A DNA stretch of 64,000 nucleotides from Alviniconcha marisindica (taxonomy: Eukaryota; Mollusca; Gastropoda; Provannidae). The stretch is taken from contig JABMCL010002597.1 of the NCBI GenBank assembly GCA_018857735.1, forward strand, positions 167,501 to 231,500, written 5' to 3'. Below are positions 12,701 to 25,118 of the stretch, piece by piece (positions within the stretch are counted from its first letter, which is position 1; every line of letters starts with the position of its first letter). A program made the position numbers and the translations under genes. The notes below the pieces were generated by a model, which was given only the letters and a program-made list of their open reading frames with translations, was not told the DNA's origin and did no database searches.

Positions 12701-13730
12701 GAGAAATGTTTCTGCAGTTGAAATTGCTTCAAGTAGTTGGTCAGGAAATGTTACAGGATGTCTTTCAACCATAACCTAAATTACACTTACAAATATAAGC
12801 AGATAAGATAGTTATACACTGGGTGTGACTGGCACGGTATTCATGATGAGATAGTGACAAGGTCGGTCACTTGAAAAGTTTGTGCTTCAGTACGTAAACT
12901 GAAAGATGCACTGCAGTGTTTCAACAGTAACTGAAAACTGAGGCAGTATTAAACTCTGGAAAGTAAATGGTCCACTTGTTTGTTTGTTTTTGTGAGTTTT
13001 CAGTTTTTTGTTGGGTTTTTGTTTTTGTTTTTTAATTCTTCATGTAAAATGACTTGCATTTCTCTCAGCTTATAAGGCAAATTTGCTGAAAACAAATTAC
13101 TAACACAGTAACGGTGGTCTCAGCGTGAATTTTGAAAAGTGATATGTTTTAAATTTATGTCGACAATTTAGAGCTCAGTGATCTGTAGGTGTGAATTGTC
13201 GTGTTTGTGTAACCTACAGCTGTTGACTGATTATGTATATTAAGTTCTAAAACAAAGCCTCCCCCCCCCCCCCCCCCCCCCAAACTGCCTTATTAGGGTA
13301 CATTTTAGTTTTGTTGGCAGAAAAGAACAGGAATGAGAGTGGATTAAAGAGGAATTGAACCAAACATGCGAATTGTCTTGAACATGCAGAATTACACAGT
13401 TGTTTTCATGCGCATGCTAAAATTGGCGGTTCTGCCAACTGTTATACAAAACCAGTATGTTTTGGCTTCAAATTTGAGCTCTTCCGGACACAGCCTGGTT
13501 CATTTGACTCGTTGCCAGTGAAGAGCGGAAAAAGGACAGGTCATGATGGATTGATTACTTTTGCCACACAGTCCTGCCTTGTTCGGAATCTCTCTTTCCA
13601 TGCTGCTGCCCCCCCAAAATGGCAATACTCACAGTTGTGTATTCGCAACTTTCAAATGTTGATTTTTAACAAAAGAAACTGAATAAAAAACATAAAAAAT
13701 AAAAATTATAAAAAAAAATTGCTGAGTATA
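12700..13730. other. No recognisable gene; possible upstream part of a dispersed element
   Basis: No coding region was recognised. A poly-C run lies at 13260-13280. The stretch 13340-13620 shows patchy similarity (GATTAAAGAGGAATTGAACC, GCGGAAAAAGGACA) to 53520-53760, suggesting a shared dispersed element. Confidence 0.45.
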
Positions 13731-13732
13731 TT

Positions 13733-14300
13733 GGGCGGTTCAGGTCCCGTGACTTTGACCCAGCATCACTTAAGTCCCTTGGCTATTTTTACTTCTGGTA
13801 CATACTTTCTTCACAATGGAAGGCGGTGACAGTGAATTCGCAAAGTTTACAGTGCCAGCTTTAAGGGAATTTTTTAAGGCCTGTGGTCAGAATGTGTCTG
13901 GCAACAAGCAATAAATTGTTGCTCGTGCTATAGGATGCCCCAAAAATGCCATTTTTCCACAAACTTGCAATCTTCTGGTCAGCCCCAAAATGATGTAAAG
14001 ACACTTGTTTTTTTCCTATTCTCCATCACCTTTCCCCTGTAGTTTTTTGCAAATTATACTACAGTAATGGCATTTTTACTGCTTTGCAGTTTTAGGTTCA
14101 ACTTCTATTGTTATACACAGCGTGAACCAACACCTACCCAGAAATCGGCCCGGAAGTGGCAGCTACGACCTTTCATGACTTCTTGCGCGAAAGATTATGA
14201 AGGGCATTCACTCATGCAAACCAGCTTTGCTGAACCGCCCATAGTCACCATTTCATTCCTGTTGATACTATGATAGGGCCTGTGATGCTTCTTTGGTTGG
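13733..14300 (+). pseudogene. SAP-domain-like gene fragment, broken copy 1
   Basis: An ATG at 13816 opens a frame with FTVPALREFFKACGQNVSGN, which resembles a SAP (SAF-A/B, Acinus, PIAS) helix-turn-helix DNA-binding motif. The frame is cut by an in-frame TAA at 13912-13914; the related inverted copy near 62.5 kb has Glu at that position. Downstream, after a non-coding stretch ending GCTTTGCAG, a second block reads YTQREPTPTQKSARKWQL, also conserved in the other copy. Two homologous blocks separated by an intron-like stretch suggest a fragment of an intron-containing gene or DNA transposon. The parent gene is unknown and the SAP call rests on motif appearance only. Confidence 0.55.
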
Positions 14301-15190
14301 TTCCCCTTTAATCTGGTGAATATTGTGAGTGTACAGCTAGTTCACCTGTGGTCTTAATCTCTATCCTGACAATTACAATTAACATTTCCTGACTGGTTCC
14401 TGGCGTAAATACCAGTTGTCTCTCCCTCCGGCTCTGTTAACCTCTTTCTCTGAGTCTCTCTGACAGTCTCAGCCTCCCAGTTCATGCCGTCAGCTCACAT
14501 ATTTGTGTGGTTCATAAATTTATTGATTTTTAATGGAGAAAATAAAATGTGACTGTTCAAGTGGGATGTATATTTATTATGTTTTCCTTTTGCATATAAT
14601 CGTGTTGATTCCACATGCTAACGGCTGACCATGTTTTTTTTGAGGGGAAGGTTATATATTATATAATATAAAAATGTATCTTTCAGCTAACTCCGTATAT
14701 ATGCTTTTTGTTTTGTTTTCTGTGAGTTCCTTTATTATTGACTGAACGAATGGTTTACTCTACCACAGTATAAGTTACAACACCATTAAAAATAAATAGC
14801 TCAGCGAGTCAGACGCTCATGAGCAATGGTAGAGTGTAATATATCTATAGCTGACCTTTTGTTTTGCTTTTATGGATGTTTTTGAACAAAAAGTAATGCG
14901 ATGTGGGGGATCCTTTATGAATATGATATGCACTTCATTTCATAATGAAATAACACAGGCAGGAAGCGTCCGACTTCTTGTGGAGTAAGTACTAAGTAAC
15001 TTGGTGTTTTCCTCCCAGTCGAACCAGAAACAGTTATATCAGGGCGAACTTCTTTGGGAGCGCTTGCCATGAATAACTTCGACTGAGAGGACCAAGTCCA
15101 AGTGTGAGACTGTAACTGTACGGTGTTTTTTTAAAAACACACGCAAAACTGTACAGTGTTTGGGACTCAGCTAAACAAGAGACTCAACAG
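14300..15190. other. No recognisable gene
   Basis: AT-rich non-coding sequence upstream of the 42-bp minisatellite. A 5' non-coding PK exon or promoter could lie in this general area, but nothing in the sequence identifies one. Confidence 0.5.
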
Positions 15191-15196
15191 AAACCA

Positions 15197-15918
15197 GTTG
15201 AGCGGAGAGCTGCTGGCTCACCGTAGGGCTGTCCTGTTGATGAGCGGAGAGCTACTGGCTCACCGTAGGGCTGTCTTGTTGGTGAGCGGAGAGCTGCCAG
15301 CTCACTGCGTGGCTGTCTTGTTGGTGAGCGGAGAGCTGCTGGCTCACCGTAGGGCTGTCTTGTTGATGAGTGGAGAGCTGCTGGCTCACCGTAGGGCTGT
15401 CTTGTTGATGAGCGGAGAGCTGCTGGCTCACCGTAGGGCTGTCTTGTTGATGAGCGGAGAGCTACTGGCTCACCGTAGGGCTGTCTTGTTGATGAGCCGG
15501 AGAGGGGTACCCGGCTCACCGTAGGGCTGTCTTGTTGATGAGCGGAGAGCTGCTGGCTTACCGCGTGGCTGTCTTGTTGATGAGCGGAGAGCTGCTGGCT
15601 CACCGTAGGGCTGTCTTTTTGATGAGCGGAGAGCTGCTGGCTCACCGTAGGGCTGTCTTGTTGATGAGCGGAGAGCTGCTGGCTTACCGCGTGGCTGTCT
15701 TGTTGGTGAGTGGAGAGCTGCTGGCTCACCGTGTGGCTGTCTTGTTGATGAGCGGAGAGCTGCCAGCTCACTGCGTGGCTGTCTTGTTGATGAGTGGAGA
15801 GCTGCCAGCTCACCGCCTGGCTGTCTTGTTGATGAGTGGAGAGCTGCCGGCTCACCGCCTGGCTGTCTTGTTGATGAGCGGAGAGCTAGTGGCTCACCGC
15901 ACAGCTGTCTTGTTGATG
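15197..15918 (+). repeat. 42-bp minisatellite (AGCGGAGAGCTGCTGGCTCA)
   Basis: About 17 units of 42 bp share GGCTGTCTTGTTGATGAGCG. Because 42 is divisible by three, several frames stay open on both strands: a 14-residue repeat beginning MSGELLAHRR on + and QLSAHQQDSP on -. Their openness is explained by the period, and there is no other sign of coding. Confidence 0.95.
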
Positions 15919-16510
15919 GTAACTCTGTGAAGCAGAGGAAAGAGTGCTGTTTGCATGATTTTTGAGTGTCATTTTTCATTTTAAAGGGGATTCCATGGTT
16001 GTCATTTGTTATTTTAAAGGGGATTCTGTGGTTGTCATTTTAGAGGCAATTCCTACTGCTGAGTTTACCTTCAGGGTGAGCTGAGACTCATGGTTATACA
16101 AGAGTTCCTGGTTCAAACAAGATAAGGGGGATTTTTTTTAATTTTTTTTTTTGGGTCTTACTCTGACAGTAACGTAGTCGATGTTTGGGTTTGAGATAGG
16201 TACGAGAGGACTTTGTTTTTTTCTTGTTAAATTTGAAGGCTGTTCTGCCAGACATTTGTGGGGTTTCGTTTGTTTTGTTTTTGGTGTCTTTTATTTTGGT
16301 TTGGTTTGGTCTTTTTTTTTAATTTCCATTTTCTTGAGAGAAAAAAAGTTTTTGGGTCAGCACACAAAATATAAAGTTGGCTGGCTGACCCAAAGCACTT
16401 TGTTTTTGTTGTTGTTGTTTGGTTTTTCTCTCTCTCTCTGTTGGCCTAAGCTATTGTGAGAGAAAGCTTTGTTGCTGTTTTTTTGCCAGCATGCTGACTT
16501 GGTTGGATGG

Positions 16511-16628
16511 GGAACTTCACTGATGTTTGATGCTTGGACGGGGAACTTCACTGATGTTTGATGCTTGGATGGGGAACTTCACTGATGTTTGATGCTTGGA
16601 TGGGGAACTTCACTGATGTTTGATGCTT
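16511..16628 (+). repeat. 31-bp minisatellite abutting exon 1
   Basis: Four units contain GGAACTTCACTGATGTTTGA, at 16511, 16542, 16573 and 16604, exactly 31 bp apart. The last unit runs into the CTTCTTTGTCTTCAG acceptor of exon 1, so the branch-point region of the upstream intron lies in repeat DNA. Confidence 0.95.
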
Positions 16629-16640
16629 CTTTGTCTTCAG

Positions 16641-16721
16641 ATGGCGCAGATGCTTGCCAAGCCTGGCTCCACAGGCCAGCTACCCATCAACCCAAACTTA
16701 GTCGCCACCAAGATGTCTGCT
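16641..16721 (+). CDS. PK: Pyruvate kinase exon 1 (N-terminal leader)
   Basis: This exon encodes residues 1-27, from MAQMLAKPGS to ATKMSA. It begins with ATG directly after a pyrimidine-rich acceptor (CTTTGTCTTCAG) and ends at a consensus GTAAGT donor in phase 0. PK N termini are poorly conserved, so the assignment rests on splice signals, phase and position rather than homology. The reading frame stays open a few codons upstream of the acceptor, with another ATG at 16623. The mature mRNA could therefore begin elsewhere through an unseen 5' exon. Four 31-bp repeats run right up to its polypyrimidine tract. Confidence 0.75.
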
Positions 16722-17826
16722 GTAAGTACCTGTGGTCTTTCGATTTGACGTTCCCTTCTAATTTTCTGTATTATATATATAAATTATGTGTATCTTTTTT
16801 TTTCTTTTTTCTTTTTTTTCTTTTTCTCTCTCCACATTCTCTGATGCTGATTCAAATTCAGATTCAAAATACTTTATTGTCCGTTGCAATCACAACAGTT
16901 AAACGGAAATTCTTCTTCTCTCACACCAGCTCTGCCACATAAAATAATGTAGTTAAGTTAAACATTAAAAACACTCACGTACAATATGATGCTGATTTTT
17001 TGGCTTGAGATCCATCCCAGATCCAGGCTGCCGTGTGACTGCGGTGGGACCAAGAGGAGCCCAGTAAACGCGCCAGCTCTGATTCACATCCAATCTGGAT
17101 CGGCTCGGAAGCGTTGGCCGGAAGCAGGCCCAGTGATTCTTCTCGCAGTCTCACTGGCTTGCTTTCAGACCGGATCTGTTTAGCTAAAACCTGACACTGT
17201 CAGGTAGATCCGGATCGGATCTGGGCTGGTTTCGCACAATATGATCCAGGCCATCGGTGGGAGAACGCAACTGAGTCTGAAAGTGGGAAGCTGGTAGCGG
17301 GCCGTTTGTGTTCTGCCAGTGAATCTTTCACACCGGCTTGCTTGTGGATGCATTTGGCCAAAACCTGACCAGGCCACCCAGATCAGATCTGGGCCAGTTG
17401 ATCCACTTTTGACCTTGACTGCATGATGTACGATCAGTTGCTATGGGAAACCACAGAGACCGTGATGTCACATGTACATGTAGGTTTCAGACTTGGTCTA
17501 TTTTCATCTAAAGAGCAAGTTTGAAACCTATACGTGTACACAATCAGTTGCCCAGCAATGACATCGCAGTATGTGGTTTCACATAGAAATTGATCGTAGG
17601 TCATGTGCTCATATTGTAGTGATTGAAAATGGATCAAACGCGAGTGCATTTATCAAGCTCATTACATTGGCGAGGTTTATTTGATGTAGAAAGTGTGTGG
17701 TTTTCTATGGCAACTGATGTGAATAGAGCAAGTTCGAAACCTACATTTACATGATCAGTTGCTCAGCAGTAACATCGTGACTGATTGTACATCATGTTCT
17801 CATGTGACTGTGATCAAAAGTTGATC

Positions 17827-18076
17827 ATAGCCTTGACACACACACATGCACACAAACACACATGCACACACACACACATGCATGCACACATAAACACATG
17901 CGTGCATGCACACACACACGCACACAAACATGCACACATACAGTAACACTCGTGCACACACACGCACACACACACACATACAGTAACACTTGTGCACACA
18001 CGCACACACACACACTCGCATGCACACATACAGTAACACGCGTGCACACACACAAACACGCACACCCCCCCCCCCC

Positions 18077-18107
<31 letters not shown>

Positions 18108-18108
18108 C
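17827..18108 (+). repeat. (CA)n-rich compound array in intron 1
   Basis: CACACA and CATGCA tracts alternate with a repeated CATACAGTAACAC motif and a C run at about 18066-18080. Long open frames of Cys/Val or His/Thr here are simple-repeat artefacts. Confidence 0.95.
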
Positions 18109-18109
18109 C

Positions 18110-19654
18110 TCTCTGTCTCGTCTCTGTCTCTGTCTCTCTCATGCGGATTAATCCAGACTGGCAAGGATCACTGTGTGAATCGAAGACATCATCTTCAGCA
18201 TGTTGATGAAACACTTTTTTTTTGTTTTTTTGTTTAAGCAGCTGGTTTTTTGTGTGTGACTGATTTTCATCTTTTATTCTCAAGATAATGCTGGATGCGG
18301 TTTGGCGACGAGTGTGACGCTTTATTGTTTCTGAATTGCGTGAACAAAAATGTGGGTTTATGGAGTGATCAGCGTTGCGCTGGCCAGCTTGTTGACGGTT
18401 GGGCATGTCATCAAAACTGACAGTGCAGTTTTCTCAGATACCGCAGATGCGATCAATGTCAAACACTGAAACAGTTGCTGTTACTGTATTCGTGTTACTG
18501 TTCTGTACTTCTCACTGAGTTTTTACCTGTTCATACCACCTCCAATGACCTTGACCATATTTCAGGGTCGTGGCAATGTCAGACAGTTTTAACGGACAAA
18601 CTTATGTTCTTAATCTTATCCGATTAAGCTGAGTCTCTGTTCGGTTGTTAATTATGTCAGCTTGATTTTATGAACATCCTACTGAAAAAGACAATCTTTT
18701 TCTTTTCTTTTTGTTTGTATTCAAGGGGGGTTGTCAACATATTTTCAGATTTGACAAAAACCATAACATTGGCTTTTTCTTGGACACTGTTTAAGCAAGG
18801 ACAGGTATTTCAGACTGCAGAAATCTGCAGATTCACGAGTGCCAGGTTTGATGACCTTGACCTTGAAGGTCGCAGATACATGTGTCAAGGAGATGAATAA
18901 CAACATGTATTTTTGTGTGTGTTTTTAAACAAACAAACAAAAAATCTTGTCCACGGTAGTTGAAATGCGGTTGCAACATACAAATAAAGATCAGGCATAG
19001 TATATTATAAAAAAATATGCCACGCGTGACTGGTGTGCATTTAACAGAGATCATTAACACTTCTTTGTTTTCCTTTTCTTTCTTCTTCAGTTGAGTGTAG
19101 TTGCTTTTCTTGTTTCTAATCTGATGCCGAGTTGTTTTGTTCTTTTTATGCTTTCGATGTGTTTTGTTCTGTCTGCTGTGAGCTCGTCTCATCCATTCTG
19201 CTTCAAGGCTCTGTGCTCGTAAGTCGTGCAAGTGAAGTTTGCATATGATGACCCGTTGGTGTTGCCTCCGACAAGTTTGGTTTCTGTTTGCATTTTTGCT
19301 ATCCCTTTTTTTGACGTTTACTCTTAAACCACTTTTGCATTTTTGCTATCCCTTTTTTTGACGTTTACTCTTAAACCACTATAATAAGTATTTCCGCGTG
19401 TGACACCGGTTGAAGTTGATGCAGTTTGGAGCCACAGCTGCGCTTTGATGCACGCGAGTTGTTGTTACACGATGGCTGCATGCCAGACAGGCACTGTGAT
19501 GCACCAGTCTGTGCCAGCTGAGTGTGCTGACCTCCATGGGAAAAAAACTGAATCCCCCTCCCCTTTATAATAAAATATAATAGTGGAATATTCAAAATGA
19601 TGATTTTCCTAATGGAAAAAGAACTAGAAGATCATGTTTGTATAATAAGTGTTT

Positions 19655-19657
<3 letters not shown>
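18110..19657. other. Intron 1 sequence without recognised features
   Basis: No gene, RNA or domain was recognised. A 55-bp direct duplication (TTTTTGACGTTTACTCTTAA) occurs at 19285-19380. Confidence 0.5.

Positions 19658-19717
<60 letters not shown>
19658..19717 (+). repeat. (AT)n microsatellite
   Basis: About 30 uninterrupted AT dinucleotides end in a short ACACAC tract. Confidence 0.98.
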
Positions 19718-19725
<8 letters not shown>

Positions 19726-20044
19726 GAGATTATTTTCAACACAAATTCTGGCGTTAACTTTGGCTTCAACTGCATTCAGCTTCAGGTGAGTTTCTGACAT
19801 CATTACCGGTATCCTGCCCAGACTTAATTTTGAGAATTGCTTTGACTATAATATTGGTTTGGTTTGAACAAAAATCTGAAACAGAATGACTGCTAGCATT
19901 CTAAACCTTTTTGTGTTTGGATCTTGGTTTGAACAAGTTTGACGTTTAAGTTTTCTTGCCTTGTGGTTTGCTTTTCGTTCTGTGAATGTCCCTGCGTGCG
20001 TGGAACTGTGGAAGAGGGTGTCTGCTCAATGTGTCCATGAACCG

Positions 20045-21640
20045 ATGTGTTCGCAGGGTTAGGGTTTGGACACGTTAGGCTGTGAACACGTTGAGCCAGG
20101 GTTAGGGGTTAAGTGAACCAGGATTAGGGGCAGGGTTAGGGTAAAGTGAGCCAGGGTTACGGTTACGGTTTGGACACGTTAGGCTGTGAACACGTTGAGC
20201 CAGGGTTAGGAGTAAGTGAAACATGGTTAGGGGTTAGGGTTTGGGGTTATAAGTGAGCCAGGGTTAGGGTTTGGACACATCAGGCTGTGAACACTTTGAA
20301 CCAGGGGGGGTTAGGGTTTGGACACATCAGGCGGTGAACACTGAACCAGGGTTAGGGTTTGGACACATCAGGCTGTGTGAACACCGGCATTGAACCTGGG
20401 TTAGGGGTTAAGGTTAGGATTTGGACACATCAGGCTATGAACACATTGAGCCAGGGTTAGGGGTTAAGGATAGGGTTTGGACCAGGGGTCGTGCTGCCTT
20501 TCAGAGATTTGCGTCAACCGACGCGAAACATTACGTATTTTGCGTAGCGTACCTTTGAATTAGTGCACAACTGAAGCGAAATTGATGGAGTTCACGATCC
20601 ATAAAGTGAGCAGACGAAAATAGTAAAACGAAAGTCTATCCGTGCACGAACAAGTGGAGATGTTTAGTAACAATGCCGTTCATAAAGAGTTTGAATAGAT
20701 CGGAACATCGTACGCGGCATCATCTTCCCAAGATGAGCAGACGATGTCGGCAAACCCAGTTCTTGTCTACCGCGGGATTTGGTAACGAGATGAAGTTGAA
20801 ATCGAGGCTGCCGCCATTTTTTATCTTTCGTATTTGTTGTCAACGTGCTTTTTGTTTACGGCTTCGTAGTCGTCTACATTTGAGTAAATTCTGATACACG
20901 CGGACAGTTAGACTAGGCACATTGGGTCGTTTCAGATTCCATGTTTGGGATCGTGTACTCTGTCGACTGACCGGAAATTATTACTGATCAGTTTAGCAGG
21001 ATACATACGCGATTTCTCGCTGGCCAGACTGATACGGCGACCGATTATTCTTCCAGATACGGGTTCGTAAGGATTCGGTTCAAATAAATCATTGTTATCC
21101 ATCGGAAAAGTATACGAATTTTATTCACAAACACAGGGCGCTACCGACTGCGCATAGATCAGTGATGGGGGAGGGGGTATCGCCACTGATACCAAAATAA
21201 TGGCAGCTTGCTTGTTTATTTCGTCGTCCAGATTCCGCCCTTAATTGACTGGATTTGGGGTGCGGCTGTCAGATCTCACGGCGTTTGCAAGTAAATCTAG
21301 TGTTGAGTGACGCGGCAGCCACCAGTGAGCCGTAACTTGCTGAATCGGTGTTCAGTCATTTTGCGTACGGTGACGCGGCGATGCAGCCAAAATGCGTACG
21401 GCACCCGAAAATGCAATATTTACGCAAAAATGTCCAATGAGCGCAACCCCTGGTTTGGACACATCAGGCTGTGAACACCGGCTTTGAGTTTGAAGCTGGG
21501 TTAGGGTTTGGGCACATCAGGCTGTGAATACTTTGAACCAGGGTTAAGGTTAGGGTTTGGGCACATCAGGCTGTGAACACTTTGAACCAGGGTTAGGGGT
21601 TCAGGTTAGGGTTTGGACACATTGACATGGCCCAGCCCCG
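20045..21640 (+). repeat. TTAGGG-containing minisatellite split by hAT-like element
   Basis: Irregular units of about 40-70 bp carry GGGTTAGGGTTTGGACACAT and CAGGCTGTGAACAC. They occupy 20045-20482 and resume at 21453-21640. The telomere-like hexamer is embedded in longer units, so this is an interstitial minisatellite and not a telomere. A 970-bp element sits inside it. Confidence 0.9.
20483..21452 (+). mobile_element. hAT-like non-autonomous DNA transposon, copy 1 (970 bp)
   Basis: The element begins CAGGGGTCGTGCT and ends AGCGCAACCCCTG, imperfect terminal inverted repeats of the hAT type. It is flanked by GTTTGGAC at 20475-20482 and again at 21453-21460, an 8-bp target duplication as expected for hAT insertion. 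The flanking minisatellite reads continuously once the element and one octamer are removed. No transposase frame is present, so it would depend on an autonomous relative. Confidence 0.9.
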
Positions 21641-21793
21641 TTCTCTCTAATCCCAGTCTCGCTTGCTGTGTTCATAAGTCCACACTGGTTCCCAAAATCT
21701 GTCTACTCTCTCCATTTCTGTTTGAGCAGAATGATAAAAACATTTTTTAATAATAATATGAAACCGGAAGAAAACTGCTAGCATTCTCAATCC

Positions 21794-22169
21794 AGATCCA
21801 AACACATAAAAGTTTCAAAAGAACGCCATATATTAGGACAAAACACAACCTGCAAATTTTGGGGGTAATCCCCAGTATTGAGCTACAAAATGACACTTAA
21901 ACAATCAGTTTAACTGTTGTTTAACTTTAAAGTTTAAGTATCATTTTGTAGGTTGGTAAAGGGGATTACCCCCAAAATTTGCAATTCAGCTGTCGTTTAA
22001 GTGTTGTTTTGTAGCCTGATAAAGGGAATTGCCCCCCAAATTTGCAGTTTAGCTGTTGCTTTTAAAGTGTTGTTTTCTAGCTTGATGAAGGGGATTGCCC
22101 TGGAAATTTGCAGGTTGTGTTTTGTCCTAATAACTAGCATTCTTTTGAACCTTTTATGTGTTTGGATCT
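21794..22169. mobile_element. MITE-like inverted-repeat element, family A copy 1
   Basis: The outer ends AGATCCAAACACATAAAAG and CTTTTATGTGTTTGGATCT are perfect inverses. Further in, GGACAAAACACAACCTGCAA pairs with TTGCAGGTTGTGTTTTGTCC. The interior has several head-to-tail and inverted copies of GGGGATTACCCCCAAAATTT and CACTTAAAC-type motifs. No coding region is present. Related copies lie near 47.13 and 47.68 kb. Confidence 0.85.
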
Positions 22170-22444
22170 GATCAGCATGATATGAAAACTCAGGATAATC
22201 TTTGACTTGCATGAAAAACAAAAAAGTGAGTCACTCGGGCAAGTTTCTGTGCTGAGCTCACACCGCTTTCATTACACTTGGCAGCGCCCAAGGACGTAGG
22301 TGAGCCTCACTCAGCTTGGTTCGGGAGTGATGTTGAGTGCTGCTCACATCCCGATTCCATTTCACCTCTGGACCACAGAGCTGTGGTCTGGAGGTATATC
22401 GCAGACAGATGATGCACTTGGACTGGAGCGATAATGACATCGGT

Positions 22445-23584
22445 CAGGGGTCGCGCTAACTTTTAGTGATTTGTGTCAACTTACGTGGAACGTTGCATAA
22501 TTATTTTGCGTCAGTGGTACGAAAATGCATTTATAACCATAACATAAGCATAACCATAACCTAGAAATTGTGAACAAACAGCTAAAACTTATAATGCACT
22601 AACTTGACTGACAGCTGTACTCACAATTTAAAAGTGAGCACACAAAACTAGTTAAAATCTAATCAGTAACCATGCATCAAAAAGTGGAAACGTTCAGTGA
22701 AAATGCCATTCACAATAAGTTTCAGTTGTACGCAGCATAATTTTCCAAAGGTAAACTGTGCAGCAGACGATATGTTGGTAAACCCCAGTTCTTGTCTACC
22801 GCAGGACTTGGTAATGAGATGAAGTTAAAATCAAGGCTACCGCCATTTTGTCTTGCTCGTTTTTGGTGTCTATGCACGGTTTCGTATTCAGTGTCATGTG
22901 CAGTTTGTTTTCAGTTTCGTAATCTTCAGCCTTTGAGTAAATGCAGATATATACGCTGACAATATGATTAAGCATATTGGTTCATTCCAAATCCCGTTTC
23001 TGGGATTGTGCCCTCTGTCAATTGACTGGAAAATATCACTGATCAGTTTGGCAAGGTATGTGATTTCTGATCACTCTGATAGGAGCCCTATTCTTCTTCC
23101 AGATAATGGTTTCATAACATTAGGATTCGGTTTCAAATTAATCATCATTCTTTGGAAAAGCAAGCAAATTTCATTCAAAGAACAGAGTGCTACCGTCTAT
23201 AACTATAAGGTGCAGGCATACGGTCAGAGGGTGGAAAAATATTGCCTTATAGTCCAAAAATTACGACAGCTTATGCACTTATTGCATCATCATCCAAAGT
23301 GCACCCTTCATTGATCGGACGTGCGTGCGGGAAGGGGAATGCCAGGCCACGGCTGAGGTGGCACTGAAGATCATATAGCTGCGTAGCTGCACGGTTTTGA
23401 TGACAGTGGTTTTGCAACGTAGATCTAATGTTGAGTGGCATGGCGGCCACCAGTAAGCCATAATTTGAACCGGTGTTCAGTCTTTTTGCTTACAGTGATG
23501 CAGCTAAAATGCATACGGAAACGAAAAATTAAAGAAAAAAGTGTAATATTTGTGCACAGTTTTGCACCGAGCGCATTACCCCTG
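22445..23584 (+). mobile_element. hAT-like non-autonomous DNA transposon, copy 2 (~1.14 kb)
   Basis: The element starts CAGGGGTCGCGCT and ends GAGCGCATTACCCCTG. It aligns through its length with copy 1, for example AACCCCAGTTCTTGTCTACC and TTTGAGTAAAT. Flanking octamers (ACATCGGT and TCAGCCTT) do not match, so the target duplication is decayed or this copy arose by another route. An open frame of 116 codons at 22964-23314 has no counterpart in copy 1 and is probably chance. Confidence 0.8.
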
Positions 23585-24500
23585 TCAGCCTTCTAAATAT
23601 CAAAGACAGGTTCAGATTACAGATGTAGTAGAATATATATATAATATATAAGCCAGCACCCATACTTGGCTGAGCGGAGCTGAGTGCATGCTTGGCCCCA
23701 CTGTGTAAATGGACCCTGTGTGTATTCCATCCGATCAGACTCGGACTGTGTAGGAATGTTTAGTACGACAGGGATGGGCCAGGCACGTGATGCTGTCCCC
23801 GGCTCAGGTGGTGTATTCAAATTTCAAGGAGTGTGACTGACTTATTTCTGGACTTGATCAAGATTAGGACCTGGCTTAACTGCATGAAATATTTCCAAAC
23901 TTAAAGGAATGTACAAGCTGTTTGTCCTCGAACGAACAGAAAAGAAGAGACAGTGATATCTCGATAACACATTGGTCAGTCTTTTATTACTCATTCCTTT
24001 TTATTGATGGGTGAGGAGCCACCAGTGTGTGCCAGATGTGATGAAAGATTAACCGCAGACATCCAAATATATCGTTCCAGCTGTCTGATTGAGATTGTAC
24101 TCTTTTAAAGTTTAATATATATATAATATATATAATAACTTTTAGCAGTGTTATTCTTTATGCTGCATTGGCTGCAATGCATTGACCTGGCAGATCTGCT
24201 CCTGCCAATCCTATAGCATTAGCAGTGCTTCCCAATCTTGTACAATGACTATGGGCTGTGTTTGCGTGCATGTCTGTTTGCATGGTTTTAAGAAAAGATG
24301 ATGGTTCAAGCTTTAATTCGAGGCCCTGAAACCTGTATTGGACGAGAGCCGAGGAAATGCGCTGACGTTGGTGATTTTGCTGTTTGCCAAAGTGGTTTGA
24401 GAGCGATTTGAGTGTAGTGATTGTACGTTTTCTTTGCAGCTTTCGTTGCAGTGTGTGGCTGTGCAAACCCACTGCCTGTGTGCAGGTCCCCGCCCCGCCC
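23585..24500. other. Intron 1 sequence without recognised features
   Basis: No gene or RNA was recognised. Short (TA)n tracts occur at about 23633-23650 and 24112-24140. Confidence 0.5.
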
Positions 24501-24510
24501 CCTTTATTTC

Positions 24511-24518
24511 TCTCTCCC

Positions 24519-24595
<77 letters not shown>

Positions 24596-24688
24596 CTCTT
24601 CTTTCTCTCTCTCTCCTCCCCTCTCTCTCTCTCCTCTCTCTCTCTCTCTCCTCTCTCTCTCTCCTCTCTCTCCTCTCTCTCTCTCCTC

Positions 24689-24753
<65 letters not shown>

Positions 24754-24783
24754 CCCTCTCTCTCTCTCTCTTCTCTCTTCTCT

Positions 24784-24834
<51 letters not shown>

Positions 24835-24846
24835 TCTCTCTCTCAT
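24511..24846 (+). repeat. (CT)n array 1
   Basis: About 335 bp of polypyrimidine CT dinucleotides with CC and TT interruptions. Confidence 0.98.
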
Positions 24847-24938
24847 CTCTTATTATGCTCTCATAGCAGGACTAGTTGTTAGACAGGTTTTGACTGAAAC
24901 TAAACTACAGTCCTTGTAAATAAAGTTTGGCGAGTTCG

Positions 24939-25118
<180 letters not shown>

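Noticed and set aside
20045..20480. Telomere or telomere fusion site
   Set aside because: TTAGGG occurs only within longer irregular units and is not a continuous hexamer array.
22964..23314. 116-codon frame as a transposase remnant
   Set aside because: It lies inside hAT-like copy 2, is not conserved in copy 1 and has no recognisable transposase motif.
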